From Burkholderia cepacia (GTDB lineage Bacteria > Pseudomonadota > Gammaproteobacteria > Burkholderiales > Burkholderiaceae), in the NCBI RefSeq assembly GCF_001039005.1, contig NZ_LDWR01000060.1, positions 1 to 41,968 of the forward strand: 41,968 nt of DNA. Reading direction: 5' to 3'. Of this stretch, positions 15,195 to 23,209 are shown piece after piece (position 1 is the first letter of the stretch; every line of letters begins with the position of its first letter). Below the pieces are notes generated by a model. The model worked only from the letters and a program-made list of their open reading frames with translations. It did no database searches and was not told where the DNA came from. Made by a program: the position numbers and the translations under genes.

Positions 15195-15635
15195 ATGACA
15201 AGAAAATATTTTGAAACCCGAATCGACGTGAAGTATCGGGAAACGGACGCGATGGGCCATGTGAGCAGCCCTGTCTATTACGATTATCTGCAGCACGCGT
15301 ACCTGACCTATATGCACGATCTGCTTGAGCTGCCCTATTCGGAAAAGCTGCCGCACATCATGGTCAAGACCTCGTGCGAATATCTGAAGCCCGCGCAGTA
15401 CGGCGATACGATCACGGTCCGCAGCAGCGTCACGCGCTTCGGCTCGAAGAGCTTCGAACTGGAATACCTGATGGTGCGTGACCCGCAGGCGGACACCGAG
15501 GATTCGGCCGACGATCATGCGGTGGTTGCGCGGGCCGTGTCCACGCACGTGATGTTCGACTACGGCAGCAAGAGCACGGTGCCGGTGCCGGAAGAATTCA
15601 GGACGCGCGTGCTGTCGTTCCAGGGCGCGATCTGA
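15195..15635 (+). CDS. 4-hydroxybenzoyl-CoA-thioesterase-family acyl-CoA thioesterase
   Basis: A 146-residue hotdog protein of the 4HBT/YbgC type. The conserved N-terminal catalytic segment YRETDAMGHVSSPVYYDYL contains the catalytic Asp18 and the GHV turn before the long hotdog helix. It would cleave an aryl- or acyl-CoA. TdaD of tropodithietic acid biosynthesis is a thioesterase of this fold, so this gene is a second candidate, besides the one at 2903, for that role. The ATG follows AAGGAG at about 15181. It is transcribed divergently from the DAHP synthase/Rieske operon and shares its promoter region. A 7-base GC hairpin (15643-15649 with 15665-15671) follows the stop. Confidence 0.88.
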   Translation: MTRKYFETRIDVKYRETDAMGHVSSPVYYDYLQHAYLTYMHDLLELPYSEKLPHIMVKTSCEYLKPAQYGDTITVRSSVTRFGSKSFELEYLMVRDPQADTEDSADDHAVVARAVSTHVMFDYGSKSTVPVPEEFRTRVLSFQGAI

Positions 15636-15676
15636 TGCCGCAACCGGGGGTCCACGGACGGACGCCCCGGTGCCGT

Positions 15677-15937
15677 TCATACAAACACGATCAGGCCCAT
15701 CAACACGGCTTTCACGACCGCATTGGTCTTGTTGCACGCGTCGAGCTTCACAATCGATCTCGAAATATGGAAATTGATCGTGCGCTCGGTCAAGCCGAGA
15801 ATGATGCCGATCTCATACGCGGTCTTCCCTTCCGCCGCCCATCGCAACACCTCGCATTCGCGCATACTCAGCGTGACATCCTCGGGTGTCGCTATATTCG
15901 CTGCACACTGAACCATTCGTATCCCCATCCAGAACAA
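15677..15937 (-). pseudogene. LuxR-family HTH domain, autoinducer-binding domain missing
   Basis: An 86-residue frame with a complete LuxR/GerE DNA-binding domain (SMRECEVLRWAAEGKTAYEI, then GIILGLTERTINFHISRSIVKL and ACNKTNAVVKA), the form found in quorum-sensing regulators such as CepR. Quorum-sensing LuxR proteins are about 235-250 residues; the 160-residue ligand-binding domain is absent and the sequence upstream shows no trace of it in any frame that I can recognise. It may be a remnant of a regulator once tied to this island, or a small functional HTH-only protein. The ATG at 15937 has no clear ribosome binding site. Confidence 0.65.
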
Positions 15938-16206
15938 GACGCCAATATGTCAGATTCACGATTTCCAATGTTCACCTCGATCCACATACCCCTCGGATTG
16001 GATATTTATTATTTAAAGGCGTCACGAATGTTCGGCGAATCCAAAAGCAACAACCGCCCTGCCTATTATCTCCATTGTTGTCCGAATGGAATCGAGCATA
16101 CCGAATCGATTTACGCTTCGGAAGATGCGCGAAACGCAATATATCAATGACGTTGACGCGCGCTACCAGCGGTTGCATGACGCGTCACATCGAAGCGACC
16201 GCGCGA
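15938..16206. other. low-GC remnant segment between the LuxR fragment and LysR gene
   Basis: This stretch is clearly poorer in GC than its surroundings (for example around 15990-16150). A plus-strand frame from ATG 15947 to 16150 could encode 67 residues (it includes FGESKSNNRPAYYLHCCPNG), but I recognise no family and see no good ribosome binding site. I treat it as leftover or regulatory sequence, possibly of foreign origin together with the LuxR fragment. Confidence 0.3.
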
Positions 16207-17121
16207 CTAGCGGGCGATCGCATCGGCCACGCGCGGCGCGCAGATACTGCGCACGCTATCGCGCAGCCAGCGATGCGCGGGGTCGCGATCGAAACGCGGG
16301 TGCCAGATCTGCGAGACGGTCAGGTCCGCGATCGGCAGCGGCAGCGTAAAGCTGTACATGCCGACGCGGGACCGCTCGGTCTGCCGCTCCGGCACGCTGG
16401 CGACGAAGTCCGAGCTGTGCGCGAGCGACAGCGCGGTCGGGAAGCTCGACACGACGGTGGTCACCGAGCGCGCGATGCCGAGGGCATCGAGCAGCGTATC
16501 GATCGGGCCGTTGAACTGCCCGCGGCGCGACACGCCCACTTGCGGAAACGACGCGAAGCGTTGCGGCGTGATTTCGCCGGTCGCCAGCGGATGATCCGCG
16601 CGGACCACGCCGATGAAGCGGTCGCGAAACAGCGCCTGCACGCGCAGCTCCGGGCCGGCCTGGCCGATCACGCCGACTTCGAGATCGATGTCGCCGTTGC
16701 GCAGCGCATCGACATGCTTGTTGGGTTTGGGCGCGAAGCGCAGCCGCACGTCGGGCGCGGTGCACGACGCGTGTTCGAGCAGCGCCGGCGCGAACGTCTC
16801 GACGAACGCCTCGTTCGCGCGAATCGAGAACGTGCGCTTGAGCGTACTCATGTCGACCCGTTCGCACGGGCACATGACCGAATGCGCCTCCATGACGAGC
16901 GCATGCACCCTGTCGCGCAACTCGAGCGCGCGCGGGGTCGGGACGAGATCGCGCCCTGCCCGCACCAGCAACGGGTCGCCCGTCATCACCCGCAGCCGCG
17001 CAAGCGAGCGGCTGAGTGCGGACGGACTGAGGCCGAGCGCGTTGGCCGCGCCCACGACACTGTTCTCGGACAGCAATGCGTCCAGAACGACGAGAAGATT
17101 GAGGTCGATGGAAGTCGCCAT
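16207..17121 (-). CDS. LysR family transcriptional regulator (NodD-like branch)
   Basis: A 304-residue LysR regulator. The HTH is at about 5-65 (DLNLLVVLDALLSENSVVGAA; SPSALSRSLARLR), followed by GDPLLVRAGRDLVPTPRA, a signature of the NodD/PcaQ-like branch, and an effector domain from about 90. ATG 17121 fits the family start. It lies next to the biosynthetic island, and regulators of this class (TdaA in tropodithietic acid producers is a LysR protein) often switch on such operons, so it is the best candidate activator. Equally it may control the pyrimidine genes starting at 17925, from which it is divergent across an 800-base gap. Confidence 0.9.
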   Translation of the reverse strand: MATSIDLNLLVVLDALLSENSVVGAANALGLSPSALSRSLARLRVMTGDPLLVRAGRDLVPTPRALELRDRVHALVMEAHSVMCPCERVDMSTLKRTFSIRANEAFVETFAPALLEHASCTAPDVRLRFAPKPNKHVDALRNGDIDLEVGVIGQAGPELRVQALFRDRFIGVVRADHPLATGEITPQRFASFPQVGVSRRGQFNGPIDTLLDALGIARSVTTVVSSFPTALSLAHSSDFVASVPERQTERSRVGMYSFTLPLPIADLTVSQIWHPRFDRDPAHRWLRDSVRSICAPRVADAIAR

Positions 17122-17320
17122 GTTGCGCCCATGCTGTACTGTCGGGACCGGCCGGCCGATGGGCCAACGGCATCGTGCCTCGGGCGTATGTGCTCCGTGA
17201 TTCGCGATATACCGGAAATCGGCAGTCGCGCCGCCGAACCTGACGCACGATCGTGCGCCCGCCGAAATGGCGTGCAGTGAACGGCGGGGAGTATTCGTGC
17301 CGCTGAGAAAATCCGCTGCG

Positions 17321-17366
17321 GATTTATTGCACTTGTGAACGATTGTGCACCTCGTTGCAATAAATC
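17321..17366. promoter_or_regulatory. 11-base perfect inverted repeat, candidate regulator site
   Basis: GATTTATTGCA (17321-17331) and TGCAATAAATC (17356-17366) are exact reverse complements separated by 24 bases. The spacer contains TTGTGAACGATTGTGCAC, and a related AACGATGTGCACGAGTGAAC follows at about 17401. Located about 200 bases upstream of the LysR start at 17121, in an AT-rich patch. It could be a LysR operator or a cruciform-forming site. Confidence 0.45.
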
Positions 17367-17802
17367 GCAACCGGACGCGATGCATATCCGGTTTAAATGA
17401 AACGATGTGCACGAGTGAACAATAAAACAAACCGATTCGATTGCGTCGATCCGCGCATCGCGCGCGCAAGCCGGCCGGTGAAGCTAAGCCCGCCGCGGCA
17501 AAGCCAGCGCGGGCCTCACCAGGCGCTGCGTGGCCGGGCCCGCCCGCACGGCTTCCGCGCAAAGCACGGCACATTCCGCGCATCGGGATCGAATTACAGA
17601 ACTTTTAGACTCTTCTATTGACTTTCACGCCGATATTCCGCTTTGGCGCGCAAACGTTTCATGAAACCAATCCCGATCGGGCGATTCGCGCAGGTCTTCC
17701 CGCGATCCGAGAAAAACCACTGGATTGTCCGGCATGCCCCTTTCGCGACTCGCTCGGCATTTCACTCAGTCCGGTGATGTTTCGTCCCATCCACCCGCCC
17801 TG

Positions 17803-17824
17803 AATTTTTACCCTTGTAAAAATT
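17803..17824. promoter_or_regulatory. palindrome upstream of the cytosine permease gene, candidate TetR operator
   Basis: AATTTTTAC-CCTT-GTAAAAATT has perfect 9-base arms and a 4-base spacer, ending 100 bases before the permease ATG. A TetR/RutR-like repressor gene is the third gene of that operon, which makes this palindrome its natural candidate operator. Confidence 0.5.
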
Positions 17825-17924
17825 TTGGCCAGAGAGAATGACGCGCAGAAACAGCGCGTCATCTGCCCACGCACGGCCCCTGCCAACCCTTTCGGACCCA
17901 CCCAGATCGCTGACGGGAGTAAAG

Positions 17925-19220
17925 ATGCCCACGAACCAGGATTCACGCCCGACGAACGCATCCGATCACGGAGAATTCTCGCTAAGCGAAGTCCCGCTCG
18001 AGAAACGCACCGGATTCCTGTCGATCACGATGGTGCTGCTGAGTTTCACGTTCTTCACGGGAACGATGTTTGCCGGCGGCAAGATCGGCGTTGCGTTCGA
18101 CGTCGTCAGCATGATCCAGATCGCCGTGATCGGAAACCTGTTGCTCGCCGCCTATGCGGCGTCGCTGGCGCTGATTGCGGCCCGCAGCGGCCTGAATGCG
18201 GTGCTGATGGGACGATTCTGCTTTGGGGAAGTCGGCAGCAAGCTGTCCGATTTCCTGCTCGGCTTCGCCGAACTCGGCTGGTACGCATGGGGCACCGCAA
18301 CGGTAGCCATCGTCTTGGTCAAGCTGCTGGGGTGGCCGGCCTCCGTTACCACGCCATTGATGATCCTGTTCGGCTTCGGGTTCTCGATCACGGCCATCAT
18401 CGGCTATCGGGGCATGGACGTGCTGTCGCGCGTCTCGGTGCCGCTGATGTTCGTGCTGCTGATGACGTCGATGTGGATCGCCACCCGCGATATCGGCGGA
18501 TGGGCCGGCCTCAAGCACATCGCGCCGTCTCATCCGATGCAGTTCTCGGCCGCCGTGACCATGGTCATCGGCACCTTTGCCAGCGGCGCCACCCAGGCAA
18601 CCAACTGGACGCGCCTCGCACGCAGCGCGCGCAGCGCCGTGTCGGCAAGCTTGATCGGATTCTTCGCGGGCAACGGCCTGATGATCATCGCGGGCGCGTA
18701 CTGCGCGATCGTCTATCAGCAAGCGGACATCGTCGAAGTAATGATGCTGCAGGGCCTGTCGATCGCGGCGGTCGTGATGCTGTGCCTCAACCTGTGGACC
18801 ATCCAGGGGCCGACGATGTACAACGTGGCGGCCGCCGGATGCCACCTGCTGCGCACCGAACGGCGCCGCACGCTCGTCCTCGTGGGCGCGGCGATCGGCA
18901 TCGTGCTCGCGGTCGGCGGAATGTACGAGCTGCTGATTCCGTTCCTGGTGCTGCTCGGCTCGATCATTCCTCCGGTCGGCGGCGTGATCATGGCGGACTA
19001 CTGGTACCGCCATCGCGGGAAATACCCGCCGCTTGCCACCGCGCGCCTTCCGCGTTTCAATCTGGTGGGTCTGGCCGCCTACGCGATCGGCGCCATCCTC
19101 GCCTACACGTCGCCGTGGATCGCGCCGATCGTCGGCATCGCGGCGTCCGCCGGCGCGTACGTCGTGCTGCTGCAGATTGCCCGCGCGCTCTCGCGCGAAC
19201 CGTCCGTCCAGGGCGAATGA
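17925..19220 (+). CDS. codB: cytosine/purine permease (NCS1 family, CodB-like)
   Basis: A 431-residue membrane protein with about 12 hydrophobic segments, the standard NCS1 length. Segment 1 reads TFFTGTMFAGGKIGVAFD, the NCS1 substrate-site region; GQ/AELGWYAWGTATVAI and ATQATNWTRLARSARSA (about 215-231) match CodB positions lining the nucleobase pocket and the following loop. It would import cytosine with sodium or protons. ATG 17925 follows GGGAG; an in-frame ATG at 17838 adds an unrelated stretch. It is followed 44 bases later by the deaminase gene, matching the codBA arrangement. Confidence 0.92.
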   Translation: MPTNQDSRPTNASDHGEFSLSEVPLEKRTGFLSITMVLLSFTFFTGTMFAGGKIGVAFDVVSMIQIAVIGNLLLAAYAASLALIAARSGLNAVLMGRFCFGEVGSKLSDFLLGFAELGWYAWGTATVAIVLVKLLGWPASVTTPLMILFGFGFSITAIIGYRGMDVLSRVSVPLMFVLLMTSMWIATRDIGGWAGLKHIAPSHPMQFSAAVTMVIGTFASGATQATNWTRLARSARSAVSASLIGFFAGNGLMIIAGAYCAIVYQQADIVEVMMLQGLSIAAVVMLCLNLWTIQGPTMYNVAAAGCHLLRTERRRTLVLVGAAIGIVLAVGGMYELLIPFLVLLGSIIPPVGGVIMADYWYRHRGKYPPLATARLPRFNLVGLAAYAIGAILAYTSPWIAPIVGIAASAGAYVVLLQIARALSREPSVQGE

Positions 19221-19264
19221 TGCCGCCGAGCGCCGTCCCGGTCCCCCGAACAACAGGAGCTTTC

Positions 19265-20518
19265 ATGAAAATCGTCAATGCGAAATTGCGCGGCCGTAGC
19301 GGCCTCTTCACGATCGACATCGATGCGGACACGATTCGAAGCATCGACCTCCAGCCGTCGCCGCTGACGCCGCAAGGGGACGACACGATCGATGCAGGCA
19401 GCAATCTCGTCATCCCGCCGCTGGTCGAGCCGCACATTCATCTGGATGCGACGCTGACCGCCGGCGAACCCGAGTGGAACATGAGCGGCACGCTGTTCGA
19501 AGGCATCGAGCGATGGGGGCAGCGCAAGGCCACCATCACGCACGACGATACGAAAGCCCGCGCCCACACCACGATCGGGATGTTGCGCGACAACGGCATC
19601 CAGCACGTGCGCACGCATGTGGACGTCACCGATCACACGCTCGCCGCATTGAAGGCGATGCTCGAGGTCCGGGACGAGGCGCGCGATCTGATCGATCTGC
19701 AGATCGTCGCGTTCCCTCAGGAGGGCATCGAATCGTTCGAGAACGGACGTGCGCTGATGGAGCGCGCGATCGAGATGGGCGCCGACGTCGTCGGCGGCAT
19801 TCCGCATTTCGAGAACACTCGCGACCAGGGCGTGAGCTCCATCAAGTTCCTGATGGATCTCGCGGAACGCAAGGGCTGCCTGGTCGATGTCCATTGCGAC
19901 GAAACCGACGATCCGCATTCGCGCTTCCTGGAGGTGCTCGCGGAAGAAGCGCGGGTTCGCGGGATGGGCACGCGCGTCACCGCCAGCCACACGACCGCCA
20001 TGGGTTCCTACGACAACGCCTACTGCTCGAAGCTGTTCCGTTTGCTGAAGCGCTCGGAAATCCATTTTGTTTCGTGTCCGACCGAAAGCATCCACCTGCA
20101 GGGGCGTTTCGACACCTTTCCGAAACGACGCGGCATTACGCGGGTGGCGGAACTCGATCGCGCCGGCATCAACGTGTGTTTCGGACAGGATTCGATCAAG
20201 GATCCGTGGTATCCGATCGGCAACGGCAACATCCTGCGCATCCTCGACGTCGGCCTGCACGTGTGCCACATGCTCGGTTACGACGACCTGCAGCGGTGCC
20301 TCGATTTCGTCACCGAGCACAGCGCCAATGCGATGTCGCTGGGCGATCGTTATGGCATCGCCGTCGGGCGGCCGGCCAACCTGCTGATCCTCGACGCGGA
20401 TTGCGACTACGAAGTGGTTCGCAAGCAAGCCAAGGTGCACATGTCGCTTCGCGCCGGGAAGGTCATCATGCAGCGCGCGCCTGAACGCATCACCTATCCG
20501 GACGCGAACACGCATTGA
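19265..20518 (+). CDS. codA: cytosine deaminase
   Basis: A 417-residue amidohydrolase that converts cytosine to uracil and ammonia. Metal ligands are visible in VEPHIHLDATL (His57, His59), VDVHCDETDD (His and the catalytic Glu of HCDE), TASHTTAM (His) and GQDSIKDPW (Asp), matching His61, His63, His214, Glu217, His246 and Asp313 of E. coli CodA in order. It begins at ATG 19265 with AGGAG upstream and lies downstream of the codB-like transporter. The nearby TetR gene overlaps its end region, so the three genes form one pyrimidine salvage unit. Confidence 0.94.
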   Translation: MKIVNAKLRGRSGLFTIDIDADTIRSIDLQPSPLTPQGDDTIDAGSNLVIPPLVEPHIHLDATLTAGEPEWNMSGTLFEGIERWGQRKATITHDDTKARAHTTIGMLRDNGIQHVRTHVDVTDHTLAALKAMLEVRDEARDLIDLQIVAFPQEGIESFENGRALMERAIEMGADVVGGIPHFENTRDQGVSSIKFLMDLAERKGCLVDVHCDETDDPHSRFLEVLAEEARVRGMGTRVTASHTTAMGSYDNAYCSKLFRLLKRSEIHFVSCPTESIHLQGRFDTFPKRRGITRVAELDRAGINVCFGQDSIKDPWYPIGNGNILRILDVGLHVCHMLGYDDLQRCLDFVTEHSANAMSLGDRYGIAVGRPANLLILDADCDYEVVRKQAKVHMSLRAGKVIMQRAPERITYPDANTH

Positions 20519-20556
20519 GCGGACGACACCCCCGGCCCGACCTGCAGGTGGAAGAC

Positions 20557-21237
20557 ATGGCAACAAACCCATCCGAGCCGACGGCCGGAACGCCCGCCCG
20601 GCCCCATGGCCGGCGCGAGGCGCTGCGCGACACGCTCGAGGCGGCCATTCTCGCCGCGGCCGAAGAGTCGTTTTCCACTTACGGATTCGAGGGGAGTTCC
20701 GTTGCGACGATCGCCGCGGCCGCCGGCTTGTCGAAGCAGAACCTGATGTACTACTTCCCGACGAAGCTGGCGCTCTACAAGCGCGTGCTCGATGACGTAA
20801 TGCGGGACTGGCTCGGCAGAATGCGGGAGTTTGCGGCGCCCGATCGAGCGCCCGCGGAAGCCATGTCGGCCTATATCCGGGCCAAGCTCGAATTCTCCCG
20901 AAATCGCCCGCATGGATCGCGGGTGTTTGCGCTGGAGATCATCGGCGGCGCGAAGACTTACGGAAAGGAAATTCGCAAGCAACTGATTCCGGTGCTGCGC
21001 GACGACATCCGGGTGCTCGAACGCTGGATCGATGCCGGCAAGGTCAGGCCGGTCGATGCGGAACACCTGTTCTTCCTGATCTGGGCAGCCACGCAGGCGT
21101 ATGCGGATTTCGCGCCCCAGATGCTGCTGGTGCTCGGCAAGCGCACGCTGGGAAGCGACGATTTCGACGCGGCTTACCGCACCATCTCGGACCTGGTGCT
21201 CAAGGCCCTGATCACCAACGACGGCGCGACGAAATGA
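20557..21237 (+). CDS. TetR/AcrR family regulator, RutR-like
   Basis: A 226-residue TetR protein. The HTH is at about 20-70 (FSTYGFEGSSVATIAAAAGLSKQNLMYYFPTKLAL) and the C-terminal part has FALEIIGGAKTYGKEI and LFFLIWAATQAYADFAPQM, features of the RutR group that senses pyrimidines. ATG 20557 has AGGTGGAAG upstream; a TTG at 20515 that would overlap codA is less likely. Its position directly after codBA indicates local control of pyrimidine uptake and deamination, probably through the palindrome at 17803-17824. Confidence 0.9.
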   Translation: MATNPSEPTAGTPARPHGRREALRDTLEAAILAAAEESFSTYGFEGSSVATIAAAAGLSKQNLMYYFPTKLALYKRVLDDVMRDWLGRMREFAAPDRAPAEAMSAYIRAKLEFSRNRPHGSRVFALEIIGGAKTYGKEIRKQLIPVLRDDIRVLERWIDAGKVRPVDAEHLFFLIWAATQAYADFAPQMLLVLGKRTLGSDDFDAAYRTISDLVLKALITNDGATK

Positions 21238-21391
21238 TGGATTGACCGCCTCCGTCGCGAGGTCGGTCATACAACGGCGACCCGGCGCCCTCGGCGTTCG
21301 TCGAGCCGTCCGGGATGAAGTCGCGATGAGGTCCGCTTCGTCGCCGTTCGCTCGCCGCTCGCTTTATCGAGGCTCGCCGGGGAATCGCCGG

Positions 21392-21823
21392 TCAGTCGTT
21401 GTGCTTGTGGCGCTTCTTGTGCTTGTTGCCGTGGTAATGGTCATCGGAACGCGAGTTGTTGCGCGACACGTGGCCGCCCAACGCCGCACCCGCGCCGCCG
21501 CCCACCGCGGCGCCAACGAGGCCGCCGGTCGTGCCGCCCATCGCGTGGCCCGCGGCGGTGCCTGCGCCGCCGCCCAGTGCGCCGCCAACGATCGCGCCCG
21601 TACGTTCGCGTTTGTTCGACGTCACCGCACCGCCTGCGCCACCGCCCACCGCGCCGCCGATGATGGCGCCCGTGCTCCCGCCGACCGCGTTGCCGACCGC
21701 CGCGCCGGCAACGCCGCCCAGCGCGCCGCCCAGTGCATTGTTCGTATCGCCTGCGACCGCAGGCAGCGATACCACCGCCGCCGCACCGACCACCACTGCC
21801 ATTCCGGCCAATTTCTTCAGCAT
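21392..21823 (-). CDS. secreted or envelope glycine-zipper protein
   Basis: A 143-residue protein with an N-terminal signal peptide (MLKKLAGMAVVVGAAAVVSLPAVAG, cleavage near AVAG/D) and five to six GxxxG-rich repeats such as GGALGGVAGAAVGNAVGG and GGAVGGGAGGAV. The C-terminus is basic and His/Asn-rich. Glycine-zipper segments insert in or associate with membranes; related small proteins (YMGG-like) are common in Burkholderia without a known function. The start was set at the signal peptide ATG (21823), with AGAGGG upstream. Monocistronic. Confidence 0.85.
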   Translation of the reverse strand: MLKKLAGMAVVVGAAAVVSLPAVAGDTNNALGGALGGVAGAAVGNAVGGSTGAIIGGAVGGGAGGAVTSNKRERTGAIVGGALGGGAGTAAGHAMGGTTGGLVGAAVGGGAGAALGGHVSRNNSRSDDHYHGNKHKKRHKHND

Positions 21824-22099
21824 CTGTCTGCCCTCTTCGCTTTCCGAGATATCGATCGGCGAATTTAGCACCTTTCCGGTAAACCCATCGTAATGAAGCG
21901 TTAAATCAGCGGTTTTCGGGTCGGATCCGCACTGCGGCCCACGTCGCGGCCATGAACCCACGGACATAGACGCGATATCCGATCCGTTATGAAGTCCGCC
22001 CCGCAAGGCCCGTCCGGCCGCTCCGGCGATCCACTCGATTGACGATCGAAATATCGCTACGTATACATCGCTGCACGAACGAACTCACCGGCAGCCAGC

Positions 22100-23041
22100 A
22101 TGTCCCGACACGTCATCGACGCCCATCTCCTGAAGACCCTTCACACGCTCATCACCGAATCGAGCGTCTCGCGCACCGCCCTGCTGCTCGGACAATCGCA
22201 GCCGACCATCAGCGTCGCGCTACGCCGGCTGCGCGCGATCACCGGCGATCCGCTGCTGGTGCGGAGCGGCAGCCGGATGGTGCCGACCAGTCACGCGATG
22301 ACGCTCGTCGAGCCGCTCGACCAGGCGCTCGCCGGCATCGCCGCCGTGCTGAATCCCGCCAGCAAGTTCGACCCCGCCACGACGCGTCGCACGTTCCGCA
22401 TCGGCTCGCCCGACTATCTCGACGTGTTCTTCCTTCCCGCGATCGTCGACGCGTTCAAGCACGAGGCGCCGGGCGCGCGTATCGAGTTCCAGCACCTGAT
22501 GACGGTGGACGGCGGATACGAACACGCGCTCGAAAGCGGCGCGCTCGATCTGGCGGTCGGCAACTGGAGCACGCCTGCCCAGCAGTTGCACCTGCAGCCG
22601 CTGTGCCGGGACGATCTCGTGTGCCTGATGCGCGACGATCACCGGATCAAGCACGGCCGGCTTACCGCCGACGTCTACCGGGAAGCGGAACATCTCGGCG
22701 TGACCACGCATCACGCGACGGGGCTCGGCACGATCGACCGGGAACTCGCGCGCGGCGGCCTGTCGAGAAACGTCACCACGACGATGCCCTACTTCGGCAT
22801 GGCGCCTTATGTGCTGATGCGCTCGAACCTGCTGTTCACGACGACGCGCACGCTCGCGATGCATTTCTGCAGCCTGCTGCCGCTGCGCATCGAACCGCTT
22901 CCGTGCGAACCGCAGGCACTGAGCTATTACCAGCTCTGGCACGACCGCACGCATCGCAGCGCCGCTGCCATCTGGCTGCGGCGTCTCGTGTCGGGCGTCG
23001 CGAAGAAGCTGGTGCCGGAAAACGCAAGCGACAGGCGGTGA
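22100..23041 (+). CDS. LysR family transcriptional regulator
   Basis: A 313-residue LysR regulator with HTH at about 8-66 (SSVSRTALLLGQSQPTISVALRRLR) and GDPLLVRSGSRMVPTSHA, so it is of the same branch as the one at 16207. The effector domain has FRIGSPDYLDVFFLPAIVDAF. It converges on the Rieske/rubredoxin operon ending at 23210 and may regulate it, though a convergent arrangement is not the classic one. The ATG is at 22100 just after an AGCCAGC stretch, without a strong ribosome binding site. Confidence 0.9.
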   Translation: MSRHVIDAHLLKTLHTLITESSVSRTALLLGQSQPTISVALRRLRAITGDPLLVRSGSRMVPTSHAMTLVEPLDQALAGIAAVLNPASKFDPATTRRTFRIGSPDYLDVFFLPAIVDAFKHEAPGARIEFQHLMTVDGGYEHALESGALDLAVGNWSTPAQQLHLQPLCRDDLVCLMRDDHRIKHGRLTADVYREAEHLGVTTHHATGLGTIDRELARGGLSRNVTTTMPYFGMAPYVLMRSNLLFTTTRTLAMHFCSLLPLRIEPLPCEPQALSYYQLWHDRTHRSAAAIWLRRLVSGVAKKLVPENASDRR

Positions 23042-23044
23042 AAA

Positions 23045-23074
23045 GCAAAAAAGCCGCGAGCACATGCTCGCGGC
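23045..23074 (-). terminator. rho-independent terminator of the minus-strand oxygenase operon
   Basis: GCCGCGAGCA-CA-TGCTCGCGGC (23053-23074) is a perfect 10-base stem. The plus-strand side before it is AAAAAA, so on the minus strand the stem is followed by TTTTTT. It lies about 135 bases downstream of the reductase gene end at 23210 and directly after the LysR stop at 23041. Confidence 0.75.
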
Positions 23075-23209
23075 GACGAACGGACGGGCCCGCGCACATC
23101 GTGCGGACCGCGTCCGCGACAGGGGTCGGTCAGCGAAGGGGCTGCCTGTCGAAGGCGCACCTGGAAAAGCGCCATTTCAGGGGCCGCGCGCAGGCGCGCG
23201 GCTATGCGG

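Larger units (their letters stand above)
17122..17924. other. long divergent intergenic region
   Basis: About 800 bases with no convincing gene between the LysR gene and the cytosine permease gene. It contains two perfect inverted repeats listed separately (17321-17366 and 17803-17824), AT-rich tracts near 17330-17430 with repeated AACGATTGTGCAC / AACGATGTGCAC words, and a GC-rich part at 17460-17560. The length is larger than needed for two promoters; a small RNA or lost gene is possible but not supported. Confidence 0.4.

Noticed and set aside
1..15635. Tropodithietic acid cluster proper
   Set aside because: No TdaB-like glutathione S-transferase or TdaF-like HFCD flavoprotein is present, so the sulfurated product is not supported; only the tropone logic is shared.
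15886..17280. 464-residue plus-strand open frame antisense to the LysR gene
   Set aside because: His/Arg-rich antisense shadow of a clear LysR gene with no recognisable domain.
21400..21800. DNA repeat element
   Set aside because: Repeats of GCGCCGCCC-type sequence encode glycine zippers in a real gene with a signal peptide.
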